Positions 1 through 12,640 of a DNA stretch of 64,000 bases are shown here, piece after piece (the first letter of the stretch is position 1; every line of letters begins with the position of its first letter). The stretch is from contig NC_083568.1 of assembly GCF_019925205.1 (NCBI RefSeq), positions 10,290,393 to 10,354,392 of the forward strand, read 5' to 3'. Source of the stretch: Metopolophium dirhodum. Lineage: Eukaryota > Arthropoda > Insecta > Hemiptera > Aphididae. The position numbers and the translations under genes are program-made. The notes beneath the pieces were generated by a model. It had not been told where the DNA came from and made no database searches. It saw only the letters and a program-made list of their open reading frames with translations.

Positions 1-110
1 GTTGGCAAGTGCCTATACGCTATACTATACTTAATCTAAAATGTATTTGTTCAGCTAATTATTATCTACTTAACGTATCACACTATCACGTAATACATAT
101 ATGTACTTAC

Positions 111-3100
111 AATAATCTTGTTCTGTACAACAGCTGATAGCACAAATGCCACAGCGGCAAGAAAACCACCTAATGAGATTTTTTGTAATGGTTTTTTAAT
201 GCCGATCTTGGCTAATAGAGGATAAACAACGGTTTCGAAAACCGGAATAAATAATAAAACGAGAAGTGGATTCATCACTTGCATTTGATCAGGCTTCATT
301 GTCCAGTTGAGAAAATTAATTCTACCATTCATCAAAGTAGCTTGTAATGTCCAGCGAGAACCCTAGAAGGTTTTTCAACAAAATACAATACTACACTGTA
401 TGATTTATATTATAGCTAAAATAAATATAAATAATATAAAGAAGAGGTATTCTGTAAAATGTTGTTATTGTTTAAAAATAACATTAAAATACTTAAAATG
501 ATTATAGATACTATTAGTATAATTGAAAAATTTAAATAAAAAAACTAATTTTAAAAATAGATTAGTTTAACTAGGTACCTCCCATTATTATTTAATTGAT
601 TCATTTTAATAATATAAATAATTAGTCATTTTTCTGATAAAAATAAAATTATAATAATAATGATAACGATTAGTAATTCTTACTTGTTGATCAAATAAAG
701 CCCAGAAGAATGGGAACGGAATAAATAAATACATCACATCTAGAGCACCGCGTATATCTAAAATTTCTTTTTCTGAAAACTTGTCGTCTGCATAATTCAA
801 CCAATGACTTTTTTTGGAATTCGATGAAACATATGATAGCCTTCTTTTTATTGCATGCTATACATAGTAATATTATAAAAATGTATTAAGTATATTATAT
901 ATTGTATATTATCAATTCTAGTTGTAAAATGAAGTCTGTATTATAATTTGTCTAGAATAAATATAATGTTAATAGTTTTCAGTAACGATTATACTTTGAT
1001 ACGATTAAATCATTTGTATAAATAATTATGACGTTGGTACTGTATTTCCGAATATTAGTATTTGAATCTGTTTTAGAATGAATTACATTTAGAATATGTA
1101 AAAATAAAAACTTACATAAATACACGAAAAAGATGTTACAATGACGTTCGATTCTGGTTTTTTTATCTTATATAATCGTTTACCACATACGAAAATAACT
1201 AGTTTAAAATAAAAAAATATACAATATATTAATGAAAAGGTAACACAATTATTGTATGAATGTATAATACTAATATAGGCTTAAATTATAAGGTGATAAT
1301 AGCTCTACCACTGAAAAAATACAGAGTAGACAAAATGTTGCGTTGTCCGTGCCAAAGATTTGTTTTTTTATTTATAAATATATTTGTAAAAAAATATGTC
1401 ATATGTCCACTAATTATAATAGCAATTTAATAGGTATATGTAACCAATGGTAACCTTTTTAATAAACAAAATAAAAATTCTTTTTTCGTGAGGTGAAAAA
1501 AAATCTAAGTGCGAACCCCTTAGCTACCAGCTATAGCGGTTAAAATATAAGCTTTAAACACCCTCCAATAATGTCTCAAGGAATCTATTGATATAACTTT
1601 TATTGAAAACGTTGCATTAGTTTTTGAGTCTATTAACTTCGGATAATCCAACAATCAAAATCCATTTTTAGCTTTAGTGTATAATCTGACTTCGCCAGTG
1701 AAAAAATTAAAAAAATATAAAATGGAGTGCTGCATAGGTTTATCTTGGATTTTGTGTACTCCGGTTCACGGACAAATCGGCGTCGGTGTACCTCGCTTGG
1801 TGAACTAATTTGACCGAGATAATTAACCTAACCTAACCTAACCGAGACAATCCGCCTGTGTCGCTTGGTATAAATTGGAAGTGGTTCAACCTACTCTCTA
1901 AACTTTCCTGATATCTCTAAGAACAATTTAAAATTTTCACTAAATCAGTCAATTAGTTTTTGTATATATAAGCTACAAACATAAATTCAATATAATTTCT
2001 TAATTCGAGGCCATAAAAGGACGATTTGATGTATGGTTTTATCTCATCTGCCCGAGTATCTACCTAATAACCATTTATATATATAAAAAAAATTCTAATG
2101 TCTTAGCTATTACTACAACAGTATAATTTGCATGAGTAACAAATGGGAAACCAATTGTAAACAAAAAAATTTCAATTTTTATCGGTAATCTCAAAGCCTT
2201 TGAAGAGAAATCTGTTCCGGGCAACTTTTCTAATTTTTATTTCCGTAAAATCCTTATTCGGTCAATATTACGAACGTTTAAAAAAAAATTAGCCAATCAG
2301 TCAAGCTATTTAAAGTGTTTAACTTTCAAGAGTTTCTTCTGAATTCAGACTCTCTTCTTCGCTCAGAGCCCTAGTTATGCTGCAATCTTGCTCGTCATAC
2401 TCGAGTATGGTTTCGTTCTATGGGACCCTTATATTGCTACCTATCGGCAATCATCTATTTTCTAGAGAGAGTTCTAACGTGCTTCCTATCCTTCACCGAT
2501 TTTGCTCCGAATATTCCCCACCTCATTCATGTACTCAATCATACTGCACGACTACAGAAATTCCCCTGTTCTCCTTGAGTTAGGCTTGTCAAGCCTAGCT
2601 GATTGATGAATTGATGCAAACTTACGATTCATAGATAAATTTGTAAATGGCTCATCTGATGCGTCTTCTCTTCTCTCCCATGTTAACTTCCAAGTTTCTC
2701 AACGTTCCACTCACTCCCTCGCCACTTATGTTTAATCCAAACGTGTTAAGAATTATTGCCACAATCGTCCAATGGCCGTTTAATGCATCTAACCAATATA
2801 TCTTCTACCAACAACCTGTGCCTAATGCACAATCACTACTACCAAAGTAAAATACTCGCGCATTATTATATATTATATTATTGTTCGTTTTTCTGTACTG
2901 TTGGGCTTTGCCCGTTGTTAATATTATGTACAATAAAAATAAAATAAAATAATTTGTTTAGTTAATGGTGTACACTCTGAAAAAAATATTCTAAGCAGAA
3001 AATCAATTTACTCGAATATTATATGTAATAATTAAATGTTACTTACAAATTGCTATTAACATTAGCACAGCAGGTACACCAAAAGCTAAGGGGAAACATG

Positions 3101-5500
3101 AAGTTCGGCCGAAACATTGTACGCCTTTTCTTAGCTCCGGTGTTACTGATGTTGATATAAGAGATCCTGCGTTGATAGAAAAGTAAAATATGGAAAAGAA
3201 CTTTTGTAGATAAACTTCTTGTGCAGGAAGGTCGAATTGATCACCACCAAATGATGAAACACATGGTTTTATTCCACCTGTACCAATTGCAATTAAAACT
3301 AATCCCAGCAGTGCTAAGTATCTATGAAATAAAAAGATACTATTTTAAAATAACTCATAAAATATATCAATATTATATTATAAATTAAAACAATTCATGC
3401 AATCATACTTTAGAAAAATATCATTAAAATATATTATAATATAATATGATGTATAAAACATTTTAATTTTTAAGTCTCCTTAAAAATTAAAAAATCCAAT
3501 TATAATATGTAGATATCTACCTACTTGCCACTTATACCAACAGCTGGTAATATAGGTACCTACCGTATTCATTAGCTGATCCTACTAAGTACCTACTAGG
3601 TATAATAAATAACCTATTACATAACCCGCAAAATAATTGCTTTTCGTGAATTGCCATTATATTTAGAAACTTATCAAGCATCATAAAAATTGGTAAACTA
3701 CTAAACTATGATATTATAGTATATTATATTAAATATATTGACAAATTGTTAAAACAGAAGTGATATAAATATAATTATATATCCATCTAAATATCCACTT
3801 AATGATAATCGTTATGATGGTTTGAATAATTATAGAAACATAAAATATTGAAGTTGAACTAGTAATTAATGTTTATTTTTTAATCACCATTATGTAGACT
3901 ATAACAATTCATACATATTTTGAGACTTTGAGAGCTGAACATATTTTCATAATCATTATTCATTATAAATTTATGATATAGATTTGTGCTACTATCAATA
4001 GTCAATAATAAGTTGTATGATAAATTGTATGTTTTTATCATTGGGACAACCATAAGGGTTTAATTGCCCGTTATTAAAAATTATAAAAAAATAATTTTTT
4101 TTGAATATTTATTTCCAGAATAGTATTACCTAGGTAGTAAGTACCTACATTTAGTCAAACAAATTATTGTAATGACTGTAAAAAAAATTGATTTTATAAT
4201 AGAAATATTATTATTTGTTACCTTTGGTTGCTTAAACTAAATGAAACTGCCAAAGATGACCCAGTTATGACTAAATTTCCAACAGCGTAAATTAGTGAAA
4301 GATATACTATAGTCCTGAAAAAAAGAATACGTTTATGAAAAATACATTTAACACACAATATATTAAAAAAAAAATGATAGGATTTTTCCTTATTTTTATT
4401 AAAAGAAATTATTAATCATACATTAATAATCTATATATATAAATACTTATACAACTATGTATATAATAAGCTAACAATTTAGTGGTACATAGCCACATAG
4501 GAATTAGGATATATTAACTATAATTATTCAAAGATGTCTAACTCAGGTTTTTTTCTGGTAGTTTTAAGTGTACAATCTATGAGCCCATTTGAGTTCAAGA
4601 CGTTGAGAAGGAATATGTACAGGTATATTAAGGGAAAGTAACAGCTGATGGGTTAGAAATTAGAATATTTTAATATGAAATATTCGTAGTATTAGCAGGA
4701 AGCAAGTAATGGAAATAGATGGGTAATTGGGTTCTAAGGTCGTAAACTCGTAATAGTTTAAACTGTAAAATGTAAATATTGAGATTGTTAATGTATCGCA
4801 GAGATATTGTTTTGAGATAAAATCTGATGGATTAAAAAGGAATATTGGAAGTGAGTTTGTGTTGGAAACTTGTGCTGAGTCCTATAGTTGGATAATAAAA
4901 ATTTTAAAACAACAAAACAATTTTTAAAAATATTAGTTAACATTTTAAACGTTAAAAATATAAATCAATTTAAATGTGAAGAAACCAAAAAATAGTTTAA
5001 AAGGCTAAGTTTATTAAAAAAGCAAAATAAAATGACATGATCATTTCATACACAAGTTAACCAAAGTTATAAATTATAATTATTGATATACATAGTTTCA
5101 TATTAGAACAATAGAAAGAAAATACCTACAACATCCGAACTCTATATACCAATTATGAATTTTTTAATGTATCATTCATAACTACCTTTTAATGTACTAT
5201 ACTTACTTGAATTTTCCTAAGAAAGAATCGGATAAAATAGCTCCAAATAGTGGTGAAAAATACGCCATAAAGACAGCCATGTGATAAATAATAGTGGATT
5301 CGTCTTCATCGTATTGCAATATTGATGTAAGATATAATACTAAAACAGCTAATATACGAGACAATACATTCATAAATGAGAAAATCAAAAACTATTATTT
5401 TATACTATTAAATGAAAATATAGGTACTTCGAAGTCCATAGTAGGAAAATCGTTCACAAAACTCTGTGCAGATTATAAACCACACTGACTTTGGATATGC
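111..5500 (-). CDS. SLC15-family proton-coupled oligopeptide transporter, partial (7 internal exons)
   Basis: Plasma-membrane symporter importing di-/tripeptides with protons (POT/PTR2 family; PepT1 or insect Opt1/yin type). Exons in transcript order are 5428-5500, 5207-5348, 4222-4314, 3047-3321, 1116-1198, 684-857 and 111-362. All junctions are GT/AG and keep one frame of 364 codons. Visible family marks are EFCERFSYYGLR at the start of TM1, the first PTR2-type segment GTGGIKPCVSSFGGDQF, the second segment FSIFYFSINAGS, then FWALFDQQGSRW and the conserved PDQMQ...NPLL. The first intron is only about 79 bases. The start codon exon lies further upstream (rightward) and was not found. The C-terminal exons, with the extracellular domain and last helices, lie left of base 1. 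Which SLC15 paralogue it is cannot be decided. Confidence 0.9.
1828..1846. repeat. Short (CCTAA)n telomere-like tract
   Basis: About three and a half tandem copies of CCTAA, the complement of the insect telomere unit TTAGG, within a transporter intron. A shorter similar tract lies near 34385-34398 in a Prp8 intron. These tracts are too short to be a telomere. They are interstitial copies or parts of a dispersed repeat. Confidence 0.6.
2310..2952 (+). mobile_element. Decayed 3' end of a non-LTR (LINE) retrotransposon
   Basis: A GC-richer block within an intron of the peptide transporter, in the opposite orientation. Conceptual translation in shifting frames gives pieces typical of the region after the reverse transcriptase domain of Jockey/CR1-like LINEs, such as ILEYGFVLWDPYIATYRQ and LRFIDKFVNGSSDASSLLSH. 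These are interrupted by stops and frameshifts. The block ends with AATAAA and an (AAAAT)n tail at about 2930-2952, as expected for target-primed insertion. The 5' part is missing (5' truncation). It is non-functional. Confidence 0.75.
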
Positions 5501-6102
5501 CTGTAAAAATATCAATCAAATATAAATTAACCACAATTACAATATTTTTTTATAAAACACGATAAACATTTATGAAAAATAATTGCGATATCTTATTAGA
5601 GTTATTTGTTATTTTTTTTTTATATATATTATATTATTATGTTTGAATATTTTCTCATAACGATTTTTGTTCCGCTTATAATTTTAGTTTTTGAATGAAG
5701 AGGTCGCCACAGTGCCACACCCGCAAATTTTTGTGGTCAACAATTCCAATTTTGTGAAGTATTTTGTGTCCTCTTAAGTATCACAGCCGTATATATTATT
5801 ATTTATGAATATTAAATACAATGTAAAAAGAAAAAGGCACTAAAATAACTAATAATTGAAACCTGTAGGTACTTATCTACTTAAATTATTAATATACTGT
5901 TTACTGTTTACTTAATAAACAATACTCATCATATACGTCTTATAAATACTATAAGAAGTGTTTATATTAACTACATGTCTATATGACACAATATTTAATT
6001 TTTGTTTCATAAGAAAATTAAATATAAAAAAAACTAAACAAACGATTAAACTCTTAGTATATTTTTAAAAGTCTCAAACAATATAATTTCAATATTAAAA
6101 AT

Positions 6103-6240
6103 GTGTGCAAGTGGGTGTCAGTGTGTCACTCTGTTCTACAATATGTGTCACAATATGTGTCCATAGGGGTCACTGTAATGGATGTGTTAAATTTGAAAAC
6201 GAAAAACGATAACGAAGACGGCCTACATTAATAAGTAGGT
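6103..6240. repeat. Dispersed repeat fragment (family Q)
   Basis: Shares a series of motifs, including GCAAGTGGGTGTC, GGTCACTGTAATGGATG and ACGAAAAACGAT, in the same order with 18360-18490. A weaker match occurs at 53265-53355. It is a diverged member of an interspersed family present at least four times in this window. Confidence 0.55.
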
Positions 6241-7305
6241 TAGTAAGTATATTTTATGATATTATTGCTATTAAAGTAATTTATTTTACTATTAGACGTT
6301 AGTAATACAGTAGGTTTCCAAAATATTTTAAAATATCATTGTGTGTACACTAATAGATGTCAAGTATCCACGAATAATAATTGTAAATTACAACAAAATA
6401 ACCAAAATCGTTAATCTTTGTTTAAATATCTAATTTCATCCAACTTTGAACTTAAAATATCTATAAAAAAAACTGTGTGAATATATAATTTAGATTATTC
6501 GGTTACAATATGGACTATTTATGAGAAACCTTGTTTTAAATTGTCAATCCTTTATTTTAGTTTATATTGGGTATAAACATAATAACGGTATACCGTTATT
6601 ACTTATTAGTGTATATTTACGCTTTAATATTAGTCTACGCTAAACACAAATCTACTACCGGATTCTACATTTGACTGCTGATGTATTGATTATGGACAAA
6701 TAACTTTTAGATTCTGAGTTAAACAAGAATTTAAATTAATTAGTTTTACAATAATCAATAATGGTTTTTTCTGTGGTCACTAAGGTACTCATTTGTACTT
6801 GTGTACACTTCGTAGTAAAATATAAGACAGGTCACCATTTTTATGTAAGTGAAATATTACGATTATCTAAGTTACATACCTACTTGATATTTATTAGTTA
6901 TTAATAATATCTAATTTTTATACTTATTTAATAATATCTATAATAAATTAAAATAAGTATGTATCATCATTCTGCATTTATCAATTCGTAAGCAGAAAAG
7001 TATATTTTTTAGATATTTATTTTTATTTTTTTATAAATATAATATCGAAATAAATAACTTGTAAAATTAACTTTTTTAATTGGCTTTAATCTATTTTATT
7101 TAAAAAACTGATAATATTATACAGTTAGAATTATTTACCACTGATTATAAATTAATATAATATATAAATATAATTAACTCATCCGTGGACGATAGGAAGG
7201 AGTATTAAGGGTGAAGGTTTCTCCAATTTTCCGCAATTATTTTTCAAATTTTATATTTTAGTTGCCACCTTAATTATAATACTTTTCCACTAATTACCCA
7301 TTTAC

Positions 7306-7324
7306 GGGGGGGGGGGGGGGGGGG
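7306..7324. repeat. Poly-G run (19 G)
   Basis: An uninterrupted run of 19 G on the plus strand in DNA that is otherwise strongly AT-rich. Shorter G or C runs of 8 to 17 occur near 8275, 12470, 43395, 55998, 56247 and 57722, several at the edges of repeat elements. Confidence 0.95.
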
Positions 7325-8482
7325 AGTGATAGGGTGTATTATATCGAAAAAATAACTTCACGGTAATGATTTTCGGGCCTTGTAGAATTGTTGGATATCT
7401 GAAAGAAGAAGACTTCCTACAAGCCGTATCAAACTCCGATATTTTTATTTAATTTCAAATAATATAATTTATAAAAAATGCCTAAAATTGTATTATTTTT
7501 GAAGACATATTAGGTATAAAGTTTGAGATTAAAATATTGAAAAATAGAGTTCGATGCAACCTGCGTAAAATAATACCCTCTATAAGTTAAAAAAAAATAT
7601 CAAATTTGGTTGATTCTACAGAACAAGATCATTATTCCCGTAGAGCGTATTTTTGTGCATAAAATTACATTGGCACCGGGCGCCATAACGAACACGGTAT
7701 TTCAAGGTTTTGTTATAGCAATCCTACTCACAATTTATAATAATTTACGTTACTGTGTCATGTAAACAATAAACCGGTTTACTAATCGCATAGATAATCT
7801 TCACGGAGAGTTTTGACCCATTCGCGAAAAAGAACACTTTCATTCGTGTATGAAATTGCTAATATTGTAAATATTGAATAACAATATGTTGTTATTAGTT
7901 ATGACCTAATGGCTAATATTATGGTTATTTAATTCTCAATCTGATATTTAAAGATACAATTTTTGGAGGAATGTCCAAGCCCATGCCATACAATTTTGAC
8001 TGTACTTTATTTAGTAATTAGTTATATTTTTTTTTATACTTTATATAGTATATATTATTAACGTAGGCGTTGTTTACTCCGTCAATATAATATTTTCTGA
8101 TTTATTATTTGTTTGCAAATTATCCTCATATTGATGATTATAATAATTATAACTTATAAGTTATAAGTATAAAATAACAAATGGGCAGTGGCTAATATTA
8201 TGTCCATAAATTTGGAAGGTGTTGGCAGTTGGTATAGATACTGATTCAGTTGACACCTGCCAAATAAGAGTACCCCCCCCCCTCAATAGGCATAGTTGAC
8301 GCCCACACCTTCATCATAATATACATTGTACAAGGTAGTTTTATTAATTAATGAAATAATATTACTTTTACTCCAGGCTTATTATTTAACATTTATAAAC
8401 AAAAATAAATGTATTACTATTTAGTATCTGTATATTATATTATTATATAGAATTTTTTTCTTCAGAAAGTGTTGCAATATAA

Positions 8483-8553
8483 TGAATAATAATGATATTG
8501 TCAGTGTATGTTTATATTAATAAATACAACATTGACATCATTATTATATATTG
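8483..8553. repeat. AT-rich imperfect hairpin
   Basis: Left arm AATAATAATGATATTGTCAG pairs with a right arm containing CATTGACATCATTATTATAT, giving about 30 paired positions with small bulges and a short loop. This could be a decayed inverted-repeat element or an RNA hairpin. The sequence alone does not show transcription. Confidence 0.4.
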
Positions 8554-11516
8554 ACATACTTTACCTATAGCTATTATGGAGTATTTTCGTAGTCATTTAA
8601 TCTAAAGATACTATAAAGGAGAGGTACCTACTGATAAATTTATGTGATGGTTACTACATACCTATTATAGGGATATCGATTACTTAATATTCCATAATTT
8701 AAATAATACAAATGATTAAATTAGTTACCGTTTAATAATTTAACTTGAGCAATGAGTAATATTTAGTAATTATTAGGTTTCGAGTGTACCTATCCTCGTT
8801 TAGTATGGAATATATTGATAACAGTTATTTAATGACTTGTAAATTGTAATTAATAATAAATTATACAAGTTAATACAAATGATGTACTGTACAATAAATT
8901 GTTGTGAATTAGTACGTTGTATAAAAAGCTAAGAATTAATCGAAATATTTTGAAAATTTCATTGATTAGGATAGTGGTATGGAATAAATATACCTTCATG
9001 GTTAAAAGTAAATTTCTTCAACACCTGAACTTCAAATATTTATAAAGAAGATAGTATACCTATATACTTATATAATGTTATGTATTTTTATATTTTTTTA
9101 AAGAAAGTACAACAAACATTGTATTAAATTGTCAAGCTGTAGGTATTAAAATTTTGCATTTTTAATTACAAAATAGATCAAAAAAACCGTAACTGTGGTT
9201 TTGATATTTTTAAGTAAAACTATTTAAAGAATATTTTCTTATAAGAACAACATTTGATGGAGTAAAATATTGTTACCAACATAAATCGAAAAAAAACTAA
9301 CTGAAATTTGAATTATTTAAAAAATACCAACATAAATCCTTGATAAAAGTTTTGTTCCAACAGTAATTTCTTTTTAAATTTAAAGAAAAAAATTGATTTT
9401 TTATAAAACGTGTTACGTAAATATTTCTTGTTTTCCGTTGTTTTTTATAAGTTTTACCAAAATACTAAGAAAAGTACCTACTACAGAAATTTACTGGATT
9501 TTGACCCCAAAAAAGAGCAACTATGCTAAGGCCTAAGAGAAATCACCCTTAAAAGTTGAAATTGAAAACATTCTTCTCCAAAATTTGATGACAAACACAT
9601 AAAAAAAAACACATTAGGTGTTTCAAGGCATATTTTCCTCCCCACCTCAGAATCAAAAATTAATGCCATTGCCTTTACTGTTCATACTAGAATATTTTTT
9701 ATGTACGTAAATTATAATTTATTATAGGTTATACCAATTGCGGTTATAACAATAATTGTTATTATTACCTAATAAAAATTAATACTAATGATTACATAAT
9801 TAAAGATAATAATTATGATTGAAATGTTAATAATAAGTTTGAAATCACGTTAATACGATTTTATTTTTGTTAACGGTGCATCTGAACTGAACATCAATAA
9901 ATGTTTTAAAAGGTATGACACATAACAACAAATTATAATTTTAAGACATAAAGAAAACAATAATTAAAAATATGTAGGTACCTATGGCATTAGATTCATA
10001 AGACATCAATATACAAAATACGCAGACGTGAAAGTAGGTACCTGCATGGCTACATTAAATTTAATTGACATGTTTCTGTTGACTCTTGACTGTTCCACTT
10101 CAAATATAATTTAGAAACGTATTTACGCGTAGAGCGTATGCCATATTGGTACGTAAAGACATAAAGTCGTAAAGAAACAAATTAAAATTACAATAATAAT
10201 GATTGAATAGATATAATTATTTATTAATATAAATTAATTCCGCTTGTTTCAACATAGAAAAAAAATTATACATTATATTCTAGGTATTTTACTAAAAATA
10301 AAACTATGTATAATACACCATGAATGATTGAAGAACTATCATACTTAGAACTTTCTTAGGTATAATTACTTTCTTGCTCCTACATTCTATGTTTTAGACG
10401 TATAAATAAAGCCTATTCAACTTCGAATATTTTGTTCAGTATAAATAATATTTTAGAATGGATTGTATTAGAAAAATGTAAGTATAAGATACAAAAAAAA
10501 TATGATCAAAATTCTAATATCTTCATAAAACTATCTTCATGCACACATAATAATTATCACACCCAATAACATGTGATACAGCTGAATATGTTTTAAAATT
10601 TTATTAAAAAAATTATTAGACTGTCTGTAATAGATGGCTGCATTTTTATTCAAAATATTTTAATTTGTACCTAATTTGTTGGTGTGATTTTTGTGAAAAC
10701 AAAATAATATGTAAAACTAAATTATTGATTTTCATATAGACATTTTACATTTTACTATTTACAGTTAAAATATTATGTAAGTGCTGGGGGTTATAGTTAC
10801 GTATGAATGCCATTCGATATATTATTATGTGTGCGCAGTGAGCTGTATTAATTCACTGTGTCCACTTGAATCCGGGCAGGCTATACTTTGCACGGAGACT
10901 AGTAGAATGTCAGGATATCAATAAATGAAAAATTGGATTATTATTTATTAAAGTGATTATTCTTGTACATTGCCCAAAATATTCAGACATTGTGCACAGT
11001 GCCTGGGCATTGTAAAACAATGCCCTGATTTCCTACGTTTAGCATTTACATTTTGTAATTTATAAACTAATTATTTTAAATTAACTAATAAACAATAATT
11101 TACAAGATACCTATATTATAAGATTCAGTAAGCTAATACTGAATACAAACTGTTGTAGTTACCACTTACCGTGCGTAGATACCTACTAAACACTATAGTT
11201 ATAATTAATATTGTATTAACAAATACTAAAACTAACGTGTAACAAAAATAAAACATTACACTTACCATTATTTATTATGTAGAAATATTGGTATTTTGTA
11301 GTAATAAAGTTTTCGAATGGATTTGTTTTACCATTTAGTTACAACAAAATGTTATCAAAATTAACATTTTTTATAATTTATAAAGCATCTTTATTAAATA
11401 ATTTTATTCGAAAATTATAATGTAAAACCATTTTGTATCGATAAAATATAAAAAAACAACATAAGTTTATTTAAATTATTTTACTTTATTGTGGACGAAT
11501 TAATACAATTAATTTT

Positions 11517-11618
11517 ATGACAGACGACGAGCGTGAACAGTTCACTCTCTCTGATCTACAAATCATAACTGATAACTATTTGCCAGAGCGTAGACCTACA
11601 ACGCGTTATACGGTATAA
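11517..11618 (+). CDS. Candidate 33-aa small ORF or first coding exon
   Basis: An ATG-initiated frame of 33 codons in a patch clearly less AT-rich than its surroundings. The peptide starts MTDDEREQFTLSDLQ and has a balanced, soluble, acidic-then-basic composition, unlike the translations of neighbouring AT-rich DNA. The last codons overlap a possible splice donor (ACG|GTATAA at 11612/11613), so it might be a 5' coding exon rather than a complete ORF. No downstream exon was recognised before the RpS30 gene. No function is assigned. Confidence 0.25.
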   Translation: MTDDEREQFTLSDLQIITDNYLPERRPTTRYTV

Positions 11619-12219
11619 CATAATTGAACAACGTAAAAATACAGATGCGAATTATCGAAACATATTTTATATTAGTCAAGGCCAAAACCTAGTTAAACAC
11701 GAACTATAGTAATCCCCACTTTATAATTTATATACCTACCTAGCTAGTACTTATATCCCAAAATAATATAATGAGTGGGATCAGTGGGAGAATGAATATA
11801 CCTATACTTACCTATACTTACAATATTGATAAAATGATTTAAATATTTTATTTTATAAAAATCGGTAATCGAAACTCGTCTTTGATTTATTATTATTTTA
11901 GGTAGGCAAAACAAGTGCTTATTAGACTGTTTACTGTTAAGTTAGGTAATGATACTAAAATTAGTGATGCAAGTATTAAGAAACAGGGAAGTGTCAAGTG
12001 AATCTCATCATTGAGTAGGTTGCTGCAGTAATGTACCTATGTGTTACAATTGAATTCAAAAACATTGCTATAGCTATCATTAACATATTACATAATATAA
12101 CATAATATAAGTCAATACAGACGCCGTACCTTATAGAGCGTATGAATAAGTTAGTCGTATAAATATTAAATAACTTAAAATTAATTTCAACATTTTTTAA
12201 ACGTTGACATTATTTATTT

Positions 12220-12640
12220 TTGTATTGTGTTCTATAATTATTGGTGACTGCCGACTGGCGCAAGTGCAATATGCATTGTTGTTAGTTTTTACTTTTCAAC
12301 TCAGTCGTCGAAAAAACGATGTGATAAGTGAATTGTTGTGATTTGTGGATATTAATTGTGTAAACTGTAAATTATAACTTTTGCATTTTTCCTTAATTCC
12401 AATTTGTTATTATACTATCTATGCCTACTAACAAAGTAAAAACTAAGCAGGGCGTGCTCAATAGTGGGTGGGGGGGGGGCAGGGGTTCAAACCCACCGCA
12501 TGGAGACTTGACAAATATATATTATGTTCTTATAACTATTGTATTTCTCAATTTTAAAACAGGCAATTTGCTATTTTATTTTTTCAAAATTCCTGGTAAT
12601 CTAGGTAAAGGACCTAAGGCACTTAGTTAGATTCACAGCG
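12220..12640. other. Possible exon-like or repeat-derived segment with poly-G tract
   Basis: A moderately GC-richer block. It contains a short open frame from 12421 (MPTNKVKTKQ...) that runs into a (G)10 tract followed by GGGGTTCAAACCCACC. The latter resembles a tRNA T-loop but has no cloverleaf around it. I see no supportable gene. It is most likely repeat-derived. Confidence 0.25.

Larger units (their letters stand above)
5501..11516. other. Gene-poor AT-rich stretch
   Basis: No open frame of convincing coding quality was found on either strand. The missing 5' exon(s) of the minus-strand peptide transporter probably lie here or further right, but none could be assigned. Contents seen: a dispersed-repeat fragment (6103-6240), a 19-base G run (7306-7324), a C run near 8275 and an AT-rich hairpin (8483-8553). 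Confidence 0.5.

Noticed and set aside
1828..1846. Telomere or subtelomere
   Set aside because: Only three to four CCTAA units, in the intron of a gene with normal gene content on both sides.
12470..12510. tRNA gene suggested by GGGGTTCAAACCCACC
   Set aside because: There is no A-box, anticodon arm or pairing acceptor stem around it. The sequence is part of a poly-G-containing repeat.
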